Below are positions 8,874 through 16,742 of a DNA stretch of 64,000 nt, piece by piece. The position numbers and the translations under genes are program-made. Numbering within the stretch: the stretch's first letter is position 1; every line of letters begins with the position of its first letter. The notes beneath the pieces are model-generated. The model searched no databases, had not been told where the DNA came from, and worked only from the letters and a program-made list of their open reading frames with translations. This DNA comes from Nitrospirota bacterium (GTDB taxonomy: Bacteria; Nitrospirota; Nitrospiria; SBBL01; JAADHI01). The stretch spans positions 1 through 64,000 of the forward strand of contig JAJDBT010000055.1 in assembly GCA_029261215.1 (NCBI GenBank). The letters are read 5' to 3'.

Positions 8874-9896
8874 ATGCCAAAAATCACACCCGGTTTTTAC
8901 GCTGAACAACTCAATAGAAGAAAATTTATACAGATTTCAAGCGCTGGCATTGCAACCACACTTTTTGCAAAACGCGGGGAAGCCGCCTCGTTTTTTATGA
9001 AACGGTTTTTGGCCCTTCCGGCAAAAAAAACCCCTTTTATCACACCCACAGAAGACTTTTACATTGTTCAATATTCCGGACCACAAACTGTGGATGTCAA
9101 TCGCTGGTCGCTTCACATTACGGGAAAAGTCAAAAACCCCCTTAGACTGACCTATAACGATATTTTAAAACGACCCGCGATTGAAAAAATGGTCACATTA
9201 ACCTGTATTGATAACGAAGTGGCAGGAGACCTGATCAGCAATGCCGTCTGGAAAGGCATCGAACTTAAAGACTTGCTCGAAGAGGCCGGACCAGATAAAT
9301 CAGTCGTCGATGTCGCCATGTTTGGGGCAGATGACTATTCGGACAGCATTACCATTGAGCGGGCAATACAATACGATGTTTTTTTAGCCTATGAAATGAA
9401 TGGCAAACCGCTGAACAAAGATCATGGCTTTCCGCTTCGGGCCGTTGTTCCGGGCCTGTTCGGGATTAAAAATGTCAAGTGGCTCACAAAACTCGAACTC
9501 ACAAATTATGACTACAAAGGGTATTGGCAGAAAAAAAGCTGGACCGATATCGGGACAATCAACGTCAGCTCCCGAATCGATGACCCCGGCCCTTATAATA
9601 CCCTCAAAAAAGGGCATGTCTTGCGCGGCATTGCCTTTTCGGGATTTAACGGCATGGGCATGGTTGAAATCTCTTTTGATGACGCAAAAACCTGGGAACG
9701 GGTCAAACTCGAACCCACACCCTCGCCCTATTCGTGGGTTCACTGGCATTACGAATGGAAAGATCCCAAACCCGGCGACTACCGGATTTACGTCCGCGCT
9801 ACCGATAGAATCGGCAGAACACAGACCTCCTTCCTCGCCAGTGCCTTTCCAGATGGCACGACCGGCTTGCATTCCGTCGTCGCTTTTGTCGAATAA
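8874..9896 (+). CDS. Tat-exported sulfite-oxidase-type molybdoenzyme
   Basis: This is a periplasmic molybdopterin oxidoreductase of the sulfite oxidase fold (340 aa from the ATG at 8874). A twin-arginine signal (NRRKFIQISSAG, Arg15-Arg16) precedes the Moco domain. Its conserved LTC motif holds the Mo-ligand Cys111 (VTLTCIDNEVAG). Downstream segments GFPLRAVVPGLFGIKNVKWL and the C-terminal dimerisation domain (VEISFDDAKTWERV, YRIYVRATD) match SorA/SUOX-like enzymes. A bound haem motif (CxxCH) is absent, so the electron acceptor is separate. The substrate may be sulfite, or another S- or N-oxide. It stands alone, divergent from malQ. Confidence 0.87.
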   Translation: MPKITPGFYAEQLNRRKFIQISSAGIATTLFAKRGEAASFFMKRFLALPAKKTPFITPTEDFYIVQYSGPQTVDVNRWSLHITGKVKNPLRLTYNDILKRPAIEKMVTLTCIDNEVAGDLISNAVWKGIELKDLLEEAGPDKSVVDVAMFGADDYSDSITIERAIQYDVFLAYEMNGKPLNKDHGFPLRAVVPGLFGIKNVKWLTKLELTNYDYKGYWQKKSWTDIGTINVSSRIDDPGPYNTLKKGHVLRGIAFSGFNGMGMVEISFDDAKTWERVKLEPTPSPYSWVHWHYEWKDPKPGDYRIYVRATDRIGRTQTSFLASAFPDGTTGLHSVVAFVE

Positions 9897-10000
9897 CGTC
9901 TTCTTAAGACCTCACACATTCAAAAAACAATCTTAAAATAAGCATATTGCCATAGCAAAAAATCAGTCAGCACAACAAATCAGCTTAGGACCCAGCGATA

Positions 10001-10029
10001 AAAAAAGGCCGACCCTGATTGGGTCGGCC
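10001..10029 (-). terminator. Rho-independent terminator of the SmbP-like gene
   Basis: A 9-bp GC-rich stem (GGCCGACCC paired with GGGTCGGCC) with a 5-nt loop is followed on the minus strand by a run of T (plus-strand A run 10001-10006). It lies 25 bases after the SmbP-like stop codon. Confidence 0.85.
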
Positions 10030-10054
10030 TCAACAAACTTAAGAAACAATCGTC

Positions 10055-10489
10055 TTAATTCATTTCGTTTGCGTGTTTTAACCCTTCACGGGCATGGGCC
10101 ATGGCGTCTTTTCCATGATCCATCAAAACATCGGTGTGGCCCTGTTCACCATGGTTTACAGCAGATTTCGCATGGGAAATGGCTTCTTTCACATGTTCCA
10201 TGGCTTCGGGACCATGCATCTTGGTCTCCTTGCTCGCATCAGAGGCATCAATGCCGCCCTGACCATGACTCACGCATTCTTCCGCTTCGTGGATCATCTT
10301 CTTAAAGTGCTTGACCGCAACGTCACCATGCCCCTGTCCCCCGTGGTCAAGTCCGGCCTCGCCCGCAGCGATCATTTCATTACAATGTTTTTTCGCAATT
10401 TTAGTGTGCATTGAAGATCCCGCAAAGCTGACACCAGATAGCGTAAAAAAAGAGACTACCGTGGCAATCATACACTGATTTAAACGCAT
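10055..10489 (-). CDS. SmbP-like small His-rich metal-binding periplasmic protein
   Basis: This protein (144 aa) has a signal peptide (about residues 1-23, ending SFAG) and then a helical, Ala- and His-rich mature part with fifteen His. The His recur in pairs about half a repeat apart (HAKSAVNHGEQGH, HGKDAMAHAREGLKH), as in SmbP of Nitrosomonas, a periplasmic copper/metal binder. I chose the ATG at 10489 because AGGAGG lies four bases before it; a second ATG three bases upstream is too close to that site, and the frame stays open to 10600. It has its own terminator. A metal-buffering role is inferred. Confidence 0.78.
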   Translation of the reverse strand: MRLNQCMIATVVSFFTLSGVSFAGSSMHTKIAKKHCNEMIAAGEAGLDHGGQGHGDVAVKHFKKMIHEAEECVSHGQGGIDASDASKETKMHGPEAMEHVKEAISHAKSAVNHGEQGHTDVLMDHGKDAMAHAREGLKHANEMN

Positions 10490-10588
10490 CATTCCTCCTA
10501 TATTCTCGTTGATAAAGGTTGTTCTGATCATTTTTAAATCGAAACCCTGACACAAATAGCCTGAAGGAGGATTACTAGCACTTTGACC

Positions 10589-10618
10589 TTGCACTGTCAA
10601 GCATCACTGACTTATGAT
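10589..10618 (+). promoter_or_regulatory. Candidate promoter of the DUF971 gene
   Basis: TTGCAC, an 18-nt spacer and TATGAT lie about 70 bases before the ATG at 10688. This argues against the upstream TTG at 10583 as translation start. Confidence 0.45.
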
Positions 10619-10687
10619 CCATACAGCCTGAAACAGGGGCCCAGTCTAAATAAATGCATGATCGGCTTCATTAATACAGAGGGAAAC

Positions 10688-11017
10688 ATGAGCGCAGAAA
10701 CGACCACACCCACAGAAATTGAAGCACTAAAAGAAACAGGCCTCCGCATTCGCTGGGCAGACCGGCATGAAGCAATCTACCCTTACCCCTACCTTCGCGA
10801 ACACTGCCAATGCGCTTCCTGTGTTGATGAATGGAGTGGTGTAAAAAAAATTACCCGAGCCCAAATTTCAGATACCATTCATACAAGGTTCATTGAAGCA
10901 AAGGGGCGGTATGCCATTTCGATCCATTGGACCGACGGCCACGACACCGGCATCTACCCCTTTGACTACCTCAGAAGCCTCTGCCCTTGTGAAATCTGCA
11001 AGAAAAACAAAGAATAA
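10688..11017 (+). CDS. DUF971 domain protein
   Basis: This is a small (109 aa) DUF971 (gamma-butyrobetaine-hydroxylase N-terminal-like) protein. The domain shows LRIRWADRH...YPYPYLREHCQCASC and a second half ending in RSLCPCEIC. The four-to-five Cys in two clusters would bind zinc or an Fe-S cluster. DUF971 is often fused or linked to Mrp/ApbC Fe-S carriers and is thought to take part in Fe-S handling; no direct function is assigned. The start at 10688 has GAGGG six bases upstream. The frame is open upstream to 10583, but that region holds a promoter. Confidence 0.82.
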   Translation: MSAETTTPTEIEALKETGLRIRWADRHEAIYPYPYLREHCQCASCVDEWSGVKKITRAQISDTIHTRFIEAKGRYAISIHWTDGHDTGIYPFDYLRSLCPCEICKKNKE

Positions 11018-11029
11018 GGTTCTTCACCT

Positions 11030-11800
11030 TTATTCTGGAGAAGCGGATTTCGCGCAGCGAAATCCGTTATCGGGCCCCAGACGATCCGGACGATTGGAGT
11101 TCCGGAAGGTCACCTGTCCAAACATTTCGTCCGCAAAATGCCGACTGGGATTAAACGCGCCGCCCCGAACCACTTTTTGAAAAATGCCATAATCAGGCGA
11201 TTGATACGTGCTTCCCGGATAAGCGCGATACCAGCTATCCGTCCACTCCGAAACATTGCCCGCCATGTCAAAAACCCCATAAGGACTTCTATCCTCCGGA
11301 AAACTGCCGCCGGGCAAGGGTTTTGCGCCCACATTTGATTTTTTTGGATCAAAGACATTGCCCCAGGGGTAGGCGCGGCCATCGATGCCTCTTGCCGCTT
11401 TTTCCCACTCCGCTTCCGTTGGGAGACGTTTTCCAGAAAAACGGCAATAACTGTCGGCATCCGTCCAGCTGACATGCGTCACGGGCACATCAGACAAACG
11501 ATCCGGCAGAATGTGTTTTTCATCAAATTTGAGATAATCGCCATACGTCACTTCGTAACGATCGATATAATAGGCGGGCAAACGCACCTCATGTTTTGGA
11601 CGGGCATCTTTTTGCCCCCAGGGACTGTCGGGCGGAAGTTCGTCCAGACCCATCCAGAACGGCCCCGCCGGAATGCGGATCATCCCTTGTGGAGGCGGGG
11701 TTTCGGCCAAAGACACAACAACTCCCAGGCTCAAACAGAACAGAGCGCCTATAAAGGTGAGTTGGATTCGGAGGTGACAACAAACGGCATTAAAAAACAT
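11030..11800 (-). CDS. Exported formylglycine-generating-enzyme-like (SUMF1/PvdO fold) protein
   Basis: This 256-aa protein has a signal peptide (hydrophobic residues 13-31) and one FGE-sulfatase domain. Hallmarks are IPAGPFWMG, YYIDRYEVTYGDYLKF, PVTHVSWTDADSYCRFSGKRLPTEAEWEKAARG, YPWGN, DMAGNVSEW and the terminal GFRCAK. The paired catalytic Cys of true sulfatase-activating FGE are not evident, and no sulfatase gene is near, so it probably belongs to the broad periplasmic PvdO/SUMF1-fold group of unknown substrate. The ATG has no Shine-Dalgarno and sits 6 nt after a -10 box, predicting a leaderless mRNA. It is divergent from the VOC gene. Confidence 0.85.
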   Translation of the reverse strand: MFFNAVCCHLRIQLTFIGALFCLSLGVVVSLAETPPPQGMIRIPAGPFWMGLDELPPDSPWGQKDARPKHEVRLPAYYIDRYEVTYGDYLKFDEKHILPDRLSDVPVTHVSWTDADSYCRFSGKRLPTEAEWEKAARGIDGRAYPWGNVFDPKKSNVGAKPLPGGSFPEDRSPYGVFDMAGNVSEWTDSWYRAYPGSTYQSPDYGIFQKVVRGGAFNPSRHFADEMFGQVTFRNSNRPDRLGPDNGFRCAKSASPE

Positions 11801-11806
11801 GGGCCA

Positions 11807-11835
11807 ATTGTAAGATCGGTATCAAGACATGTCAA
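11807..11835 (-). promoter_or_regulatory. Sigma-70 promoter with leaderless arrangement (FGE-like gene)
   Basis: On the minus strand a perfect TTGACA, a 17-nt spacer and TACAAT are followed by only 6 nt before the ATG at 11800. Confidence 0.7.
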
Positions 11836-11855
11836 CAAAACAGAAATTTACGTGC

Positions 11856-11884
11856 TTTACACGCTCAAAAAGCGGTCGTATACT
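11856..11884 (+). promoter_or_regulatory. Sigma-70 promoter of the VOC gene
   Basis: TTTACA, a 17-nt spacer and TATACT (each 5 of 6 to consensus) lie about 33 bases before the ATG at 11917. It is divergent from the promoter at 11807-11835. Confidence 0.6.
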
Positions 11885-11916
11885 TAGAACAGCGCCGATA
11901 ATCTGAGGGTCATTTT

Positions 11917-12537
11917 ATGAAAAACAGATCATTTCCTGCCTATGGGGAAGCCATTGTTGATGACTTAATTGCCGACTATACCCAGGAAAATCGTGCTGCG
12001 ATCAACTACCTCAAGGTCAGCCAGGAACATGCCTGGCCAATCATTATTGATCACATCGCCTTGCGTTGTTTGAATGTCGAACAACGTGTCTCGACCTTTC
12101 TAGAACACGGCTATGTTTTTCAGAATGAATCGGTCGAATATCCGGAGCAGGGCTGGTGGGCAAAAATATATCGAAAAGCGGGCCGCCCCGTCCTCTTCGT
12201 TGATCAGGCTTACGACGATCAACGCGGAGCGAAAAGCATTATCCCTGATTGGGTTAAACGTTTCGGGGATCAACACCTCCATCATGTGGCCGTCCTTGTC
12301 GAAGACATTGAATCGGCGGTCGCTGTCATGAAAAAAAACGGCACTGCATTTTCAGGACAGATCGTCGGCAGTCCGGGTTCACGATTAAGACAAATCTTCA
12401 GTGTCGCAGAAAACAGGTCAGGTGCACCCTATACCGTTCTTGAGTTAACAGAGCGCAACAATTACACGGGGTTTTACCCGGATCAGGCGGATGCCCTCAT
12501 GCAGTCTTCCACGCAAAAAGACACCGAATCAAGCTGA
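11917..12537 (+). CDS. VOC-superfamily (glyoxalase/dioxygenase fold) protein
   Basis: This is a 206-aa cytoplasmic protein with two beta-alpha-beta-beta-beta halves. Candidate metal ligands are His46 (IDHIALR), His122/His123 (HHVAVLVEDIESAV) and Glu176 (VLELTER), the usual His-His-Glu layout. The C-terminal ELTERNNYTGFYPDQAD segment resembles DUF1338-type 2-oxoadipate dioxygenase/decarboxylases more than glyoxalase I, but the protein is shorter than those. The substrate is unknown. GAGGGT lies 8 bases before the ATG. It is monocistronic as far as can be seen. Confidence 0.72.
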   Translation: MKNRSFPAYGEAIVDDLIADYTQENRAAINYLKVSQEHAWPIIIDHIALRCLNVEQRVSTFLEHGYVFQNESVEYPEQGWWAKIYRKAGRPVLFVDQAYDDQRGAKSIIPDWVKRFGDQHLHHVAVLVEDIESAVAVMKKNGTAFSGQIVGSPGSRLRQIFSVAENRSGAPYTVLELTERNNYTGFYPDQADALMQSSTQKDTESS

Positions 12538-12655
12538 ATCACTCGACAATCAACAGACGAGAAACAATCCTATATTCGTCTGAGCCACTCTCCAAGCCTG
12601 ACCATAAACCCACAACAATAAAAAAACAGCACAGACATTGGCCTTTCAGCTGTCC

Positions 12656-12684
12656 TTGACCTTTCATAAATATAGCGGTAGAGT
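12656..12684 (+). promoter_or_regulatory. Sigma-70 promoter of the porin gene
   Basis: TTGACC, a 17-nt spacer and TAGAGT predict a start near 12691 and an A-rich leader of about 140 nt before the ATG at 12835. Nothing else is recognised in the 297-base gap between the VOC gene and the porin. Confidence 0.55.
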
Positions 12685-12834
12685 ATTCCACTAAAGGAAG
12701 CGCTTTTTTAAAAAGTCGGTTTATTTTTCATAAAAAAGGGAGAAGAACAAAGCCTTTTCGCATATAAATGAAAACCTTTTTAAGTATACAGCCCACTCAA
12801 TGAGTCACAACTACAAAAAACCAGGAGGAATGAA

Positions 12835-14106
12835 ATGCCCCGAAATTCAAGACTGATCAGTCTGGTATTGTTCTTCGTTGCCGCAACCTTCCTTGCAGCG
12901 GCATCGTCTGCCAATGCCCAGGAAAGACTTCAAGTTCGAGGTTATGGCAACACCCACTTTATGGATCACAGCGGCGCGCCTGACCTCGTTGACGATCCGA
13001 CCTCAATGGTTCCTAATGTACTAGATGACGGATTTTTTCAAATGAGGGAATTCTCGCTTTTTTTTGATTTTTTCATTACAGATGAAATCATCGCTTCGAC
13101 AGAAATTGAAGCGGCCGACAATGGCAACGAATACACGGCAAACTATGCCTATGTCGATATCCAGGCCAGCGAGCATGTGAATGTCCGCGCGGGAAAAATT
13201 CTGGTGCCTTTTCTTTCCTACAATGAAAACAAACCCAATTTCAAACAAAACCTGATGAGCCAGCCTTTCACGGCTTTTGGCGTCGCTCCGGTCATCGGCA
13301 CCCCGTTTGTCAATCACGGCTTTGGCTGGTCCGATGCAGGTGCTGTGGTCAACCTCTGCTGCCTCGGTGCGGATATCGGTTTTCTGGATTTAAAACTGGC
13401 CGTGATCAATGGCCTGGGCTCCGATTCTCAGGTGCTGGATGACAACGTCGTTTACCTCGACGATGGCACAGGCACACCTAAACCGGTTCGCCCAAGAGAC
13501 GGGCTGATTCAAAATGAAGAGACGACAGAACTCAAAGATAACAATAACAACAAAGCCATTGTCGGCAAACTGACCTTCAAAGCCGCGACAATCCCCCTGG
13601 ACATGGGCATTTCCTGGTACCAGGGCAAGTGGGACAGGGCCTCGACACAAGATCTCAAAATGGCGGGCGCCCACCTCAACTGGCTGGGTGAAACCTGGAC
13701 ACTCAAAGGGGAATATGTCAAAGCCCATGTAGAACAATCAGCTGGATTTGACCCGGTCGGGTTCGCTGGCACAGCGGGGCTGAATACAACCACCGGCAGC
13801 TACGACATGCAGGCCTGGTATGTAGAAGGCTCGGTGGTGACCGTGCGCTACGAAGGTGAAAAATATCTCCGCTTAATTCTACGATATGACGATCTCGATA
13901 CCAACGACAAAGCCGGATTTAACCCCTGGGATCGATCACGGATTACCGCTGGCACGGAATGGCAGTTTGCCTCAAATACGCGGGTTCGTTATGAATGGCA
14001 GCGGCACCAAATTGATGATTTTGAAAAGGCCCCCGGCCCCTATAAAAACTCAGGCGGAGAAGAGACGATTAAAATGCACATGGTCTCGCTCATCTTTTCG
14101 TTCTAA
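12835..14106 (+). CDS. Outer-membrane porin-like beta-barrel protein
   Basis: This 423-aa protein has a cleaved signal peptide (SSANA followed by QE near residue 29). Alternating amphipathic strands run through the whole length, and it ends in Phe (MVSLIFSF), as expected for BAM-inserted barrels. Tyr/Gly-rich strands such as RLQVRGYGNTHFMD and FLRLILRYDDLDTNDK-like repeats fit phosphate-selective-porin or carbohydrate-porin type proteins, but the substrate is not readable. A strong AGGAGG lies seven bases before the ATG. The next gene begins 44 bases downstream and ends at a strong terminator, so the two form an operon. Confidence 0.78.
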   Translation: MPRNSRLISLVLFFVAATFLAAASSANAQERLQVRGYGNTHFMDHSGAPDLVDDPTSMVPNVLDDGFFQMREFSLFFDFFITDEIIASTEIEAADNGNEYTANYAYVDIQASEHVNVRAGKILVPFLSYNENKPNFKQNLMSQPFTAFGVAPVIGTPFVNHGFGWSDAGAVVNLCCLGADIGFLDLKLAVINGLGSDSQVLDDNVVYLDDGTGTPKPVRPRDGLIQNEETTELKDNNNNKAIVGKLTFKAATIPLDMGISWYQGKWDRASTQDLKMAGAHLNWLGETWTLKGEYVKAHVEQSAGFDPVGFAGTAGLNTTTGSYDMQAWYVEGSVVTVRYEGEKYLRLILRYDDLDTNDKAGFNPWDRSRITAGTEWQFASNTRVRYEWQRHQIDDFEKAPGPYKNSGGEETIKMHMVSLIFSF

Positions 14107-14150
14107 CACGGGTCTGTCACGATAACCCCTAATTCACAGGAGAGATTATA

Positions 14151-14714
14151 ATGATGGCATTTAACCGCCGAACAACGAAACGCATTGCAACCCTGCTTTT
14201 TGGCCTCTTTATCCTCTTTGGAGTGATTGATGCCAGCGCGCAGGCCGCCACAGATATTTTTGTCGTGTATACCGGGAGGAATACCGCTGAAAAAGATCAA
14301 CTCATGAATGCCTTGCCCAAAAACATTTCGACAAGGGCCTACAATGTAGATTACCTTGCATTTTCGGATTACACAGGCTTGAACAAGGCCGTGGCCCGCA
14401 TGAACCAGTCGAAGATGATCATTATCATCCAGGATACGCCCATGCTCATTCTTAAAGGGGCACGACTGAGAACCAACCTGCTGGTCGCTCAATCGGCGAA
14501 ACAAACGGTTCGATCTTCAGAATGGACATTACATGTGGTCGGGGAAAACGTCAATTTGGGGGATTTCAAAACTTCAGCACGACGAAAAATCTCAAGCGTA
14601 AACGATCTGGGGACAGAGCAGGATCTCCGCGCACTGAACCTTTTGGTCGTGAATGAACAAACGGTCTCTATCCAGGACGTGATCTCGCGCGTCGCGGGAA
14701 AGACCGTTCGATAG
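14151..14714 (+). CDS. Exported protein of unknown function, porin operon partner
   Basis: I do not recognise this family. The 187-aa product has a signal peptide (hydrophobic residues 11-26, cleavage around AQAA) and a mature alpha/beta domain with TDIFVVYTGRNTAEKDQL and MIIIIQDTPMLIL strands, reminiscent of a periplasmic binding or flavodoxin-like fold without clear ligands. It has no Cys. AGGAGA precedes the ATG (a second ATG follows immediately). Its position after the porin and before a strong terminator suggests it works with that porin. Confidence 0.65.
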   Translation: MMAFNRRTTKRIATLLFGLFILFGVIDASAQAATDIFVVYTGRNTAEKDQLMNALPKNISTRAYNVDYLAFSDYTGLNKAVARMNQSKMIIIIQDTPMLILKGARLRTNLLVAQSAKQTVRSSEWTLHVVGENVNLGDFKTSARRKISSVNDLGTEQDLRALNLLVVNEQTVSIQDVISRVAGKTVR

Positions 14715-14721
14715 ACTGAAT

Positions 14722-14756
14722 AAGGCTGCAACACAGATGAGTGGTGTTGCAGCCTT
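14722..14756. terminator. Bidirectional rho-independent terminator
   Basis: A perfect 13-bp stem (AAGGCTGCAACAC at 14722-14734 and GTGTTGCAGCCTT at 14744-14756) has a 9-nt loop. T-rich bases follow on the plus strand, and it sits between two convergent genes. Confidence 0.8.
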
Positions 14757-14760
14757 TAAT

Positions 14761-15498
14761 TCATACTTGATCCACCCTGAGAATCGCTTCTCCCGGCAAC
14801 AAAGCCATCAAGTCTTCAAGTGCATCCTCCAGATACCTTTTTTCTTTGGATTCCAGAGTCAGTAATATTTTGTAGTCCATCCGTTTCGTTGATGGATACG
14901 AACCCAGCTGAAGCAGAGGAAAACGCGTTAAGGTGTCTTCCAAAAACCCCGCAACCTGGCTTTCGCCCGCAGAGAGATAGAGTTTCGCGAGAAAAAAAGG
15001 GGCTTCACGAAACGCCTCTTTAATCGCATTAAACTTGCTCACCACCAATTGAGGAATACCGGGAAAAATGTAGATGTGCTCAAAATGAAGCACGGGCACG
15101 CGAAGTGTCTCTGAAAAAATCAATTCCGTGCCCTCCGGCACATCCGTCATTCTTAATTGTGCCGCATTGGGCGCCTTTTCCGCGTCCTGGGTCATCAATT
15201 CTAGCAAACCAGCGTGTCGAGTCAAAGGCCTCCCCAGCCCCAGGGCAATGCCTGCCATCGTGACATCGTCATGTGTCGGGCCGATCCCGCCGCAGGTAAA
15301 AATAAGATCATAGGTGTTCCGGCTCTCGGATATCGTTTCGGCAATGATCTTGACATCGTCCGGAATCACGGTGATACGCGCCACGCTCACGCCAAGCGCC
15401 CGAAGTTCGCGTGCTAAAAACGAGGAATTCAGATCCGTCACCTTCCCCGAAAGCACCTCATTGCCAATAATAATAATTGCTGCTTTCTTCCCGCTCAT
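14761..15498 (-). CDS. CinA N-terminal-like (MoaB/Mog fold) molybdopterin-binding domain protein
   Basis: This 245-aa protein consists of the MoCF/CinA-N domain: AAIIIIGNEVLSGKVTDLNSSFLARELRALG at the N-terminus and the TCGGIGPTHDDVT loop. The nicotinamide-nucleotide amidohydrolase (PncC) C-terminal domain of full CinA is absent. Stand-alone proteins of this kind are annotated as competence/damage-inducible or NMN-related pyrophosphatase-like proteins. It precedes other molybdopterin-related genes (mogA, moeA), but a Moco role is inference only. A strong GGAGGAG lies immediately before the ATG. Confidence 0.83.
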   Translation of the reverse strand: MSGKKAAIIIIGNEVLSGKVTDLNSSFLARELRALGVSVARITVIPDDVKIIAETISESRNTYDLIFTCGGIGPTHDDVTMAGIALGLGRPLTRHAGLLELMTQDAEKAPNAAQLRMTDVPEGTELIFSETLRVPVLHFEHIYIFPGIPQLVVSKFNAIKEAFREAPFFLAKLYLSAGESQVAGFLEDTLTRFPLLQLGSYPSTKRMDYKILLTLESKEKRYLEDALEDLMALLPGEAILRVDQV

Positions 15499-15710
15499 TT
15501 CTCCTCCAAAAGATACCGAATGAAGCCTTATATTATCATTTTATATCGTTCATCGCCTTTCTAAAATACACCTTCATTCTTAAAAAAGCATTCGCACTTA
15601 AGGCGTTTTAAAATAGTAAAACACAATACAAATATGGGAGACTGAAACGGAGACGAAAACGAAAACACCGCTTAAAACTAAAACGACCTTTTTTAGGGGA
15701 GGAAAACCAT

Positions 15711-16073
15711 ATGAAAACGTTAAAAACATCTGATTTACTGGAGGTCGCGGCAGAAGTTGGGAAATTCTATGCATTTCATGCCCACGCGCTTCGCGTCGTG
15801 ATTCAACCCAAATCAGCGACTGGGATGTCTGAGGATGTTTTCAAGGAAGAACTTGAAAACATTGAGACCAAGCTAAAACCTGTTTTATCAAAAAACAAGG
15901 TCGTCCAGGAAAACATGGCGGAAATCCATCAACGGGTCTTGAAAATTCGTGATCTGTCTCGTACTGACCAGACGCGAGCAGAAGCGATTGAATCCGCAAA
16001 GGCATTACTGCCCATGCTTGAGGAACGCATCATCACCGTCAGTGATCTCGTCGCGGTTTTCAGGAGCCTTTAA
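15711..16073 (+). CDS. Small helical protein of unknown function (120 aa)
   Basis: I do not recognise this protein. It is almost wholly alpha-helical, with charged heptad-like stretches (FKEELENIETKLKPVLSKNK, ENMAEIHQRVLKIRDL) and no Cys, signal peptide or membrane segment. It could be a four-helix or coiled-coil adaptor. A strong GGGGAGG precedes the ATG by eight bases, which supports real translation. It overlaps the convergent DUF1232 gene by four bases at the stop codons. Confidence 0.65.
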   Translation: MKTLKTSDLLEVAAEVGKFYAFHAHALRVVIQPKSATGMSEDVFKEELENIETKLKPVLSKNKVVQENMAEIHQRVLKIRDLSRTDQTRAEAIESAKALLPMLEERIITVSDLVAVFRSL

Positions 16074-16360
16074 GCCCCGGTTTTTTCACTACGGATTTTA
16101 TCTCGACAATCTTGTTTTACTTTATCCGGGATCAACTTTAACGCGATCATAATCAGTGCAGGAACAAGAATAAGGTCATCCAGATGCCCCAGCACTGGAA
16201 TCCAGTCAGGGATGAGATCAAAAGGCATTAGGGCATACGCCAGGGCAAATTCTAACAGCGCCTTTGCAATACGCGGCGTTCTGGCATCTTTTAAAACTCC
16301 CTGGTAAAACCGTAATTCCTGCTTCAGATATTTTGCGATGTTTTTGAAGTGCTTGATCAT
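16070..16360 (-). CDS. DUF1232 (YkvA-type) small membrane protein
   Basis: This 96-aa protein carries the DUF1232 core: ALAYALMPFDLIPDWIPVLGHLDDLILVPALI (residues 41-71), a Pro-Asp-Leu-Ile-Pro-Asp type hairpin characteristic of YkvA proteins. The core would lie in or on the inner membrane. Function is unknown. It follows the Dabb gene by 27 bases on the same strand and probably shares its transcript. No Shine-Dalgarno is visible before its ATG. Confidence 0.82.
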   Translation of the reverse strand: MIKHFKNIAKYLKQELRFYQGVLKDARTPRIAKALLEFALAYALMPFDLIPDWIPVLGHLDDLILVPALIMIALKLIPDKVKQDCRDKIRSEKTGA

Positions 16361-16387
16361 GGAGGGCAGATAACAGAATCAGTGCGG

Positions 16388-16690
16388 CTAGACTTCGTAA
16401 TCCACAACCCGCCGGTCTGAACAGACCGACTTCACAAAGGGAATCACGGCCTGATGTTTTGGATGTGCCTGATAGGCCTTCAGGGCCTGCCAGCTTTCGA
16501 GTTCAGAATAAAGCACAATCTCTCTCGCATCCGACCCAGGCGCACACTCAAAACCCACCTCTATTTTGAGCAAACCCGGAATTTCCCCCAAAAGCGCCTC
16601 CAGAGCCTGTTTGAGCTGTCGGGCATTTTCCAGAGAATCATTTCCCAGGGCTTCTTCCTGAAGCTGCCACATCACGATATGTTTGACCAC
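16388..16690 (-). CDS. Dabb (stress-responsive A/B barrel) domain protein
   Basis: This is a 100-aa alpha/beta-barrel dimerisation protein. The family signature is MVKHIVMWQL at the N-terminus, the VGFECAPGSDAREIVLYSEL strand-loop-strand and LKAYQAHPKHQAVIPFVKS, which are the standard Dabb landmarks including the conserved H-P-x-H. The start is GTG at 16690 with AAGGGA six bases upstream. Biochemical role is not assigned; family members act in stress response or as small cyclases or isomerases. Confidence 0.85.
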   Translation of the reverse strand: MVKHIVMWQLQEEALGNDSLENARQLKQALEALLGEIPGLLKIEVGFECAPGSDAREIVLYSELESWQALKAYQAHPKHQAVIPFVKSVCSDRRVVDYEV

Positions 16691-16742
16691 GATAGTTCCC
16701 TTATTTTAAATAAAACCACACCTTTGAGAATGTGCTGAAGAT

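Noticed and set aside
10583-10687. TTG-initiated extension of the DUF971 protein
   Set aside because: This stretch carries a promoter and is not conserved; ATG at 10688 has a good ribosome site.
11044-11066. 10-bp inverted repeat as a terminator
   Set aside because: It falls inside the conserved GFRCAK coding end of the FGE-like gene and has no T run, so it is probably a by-product of codon content.
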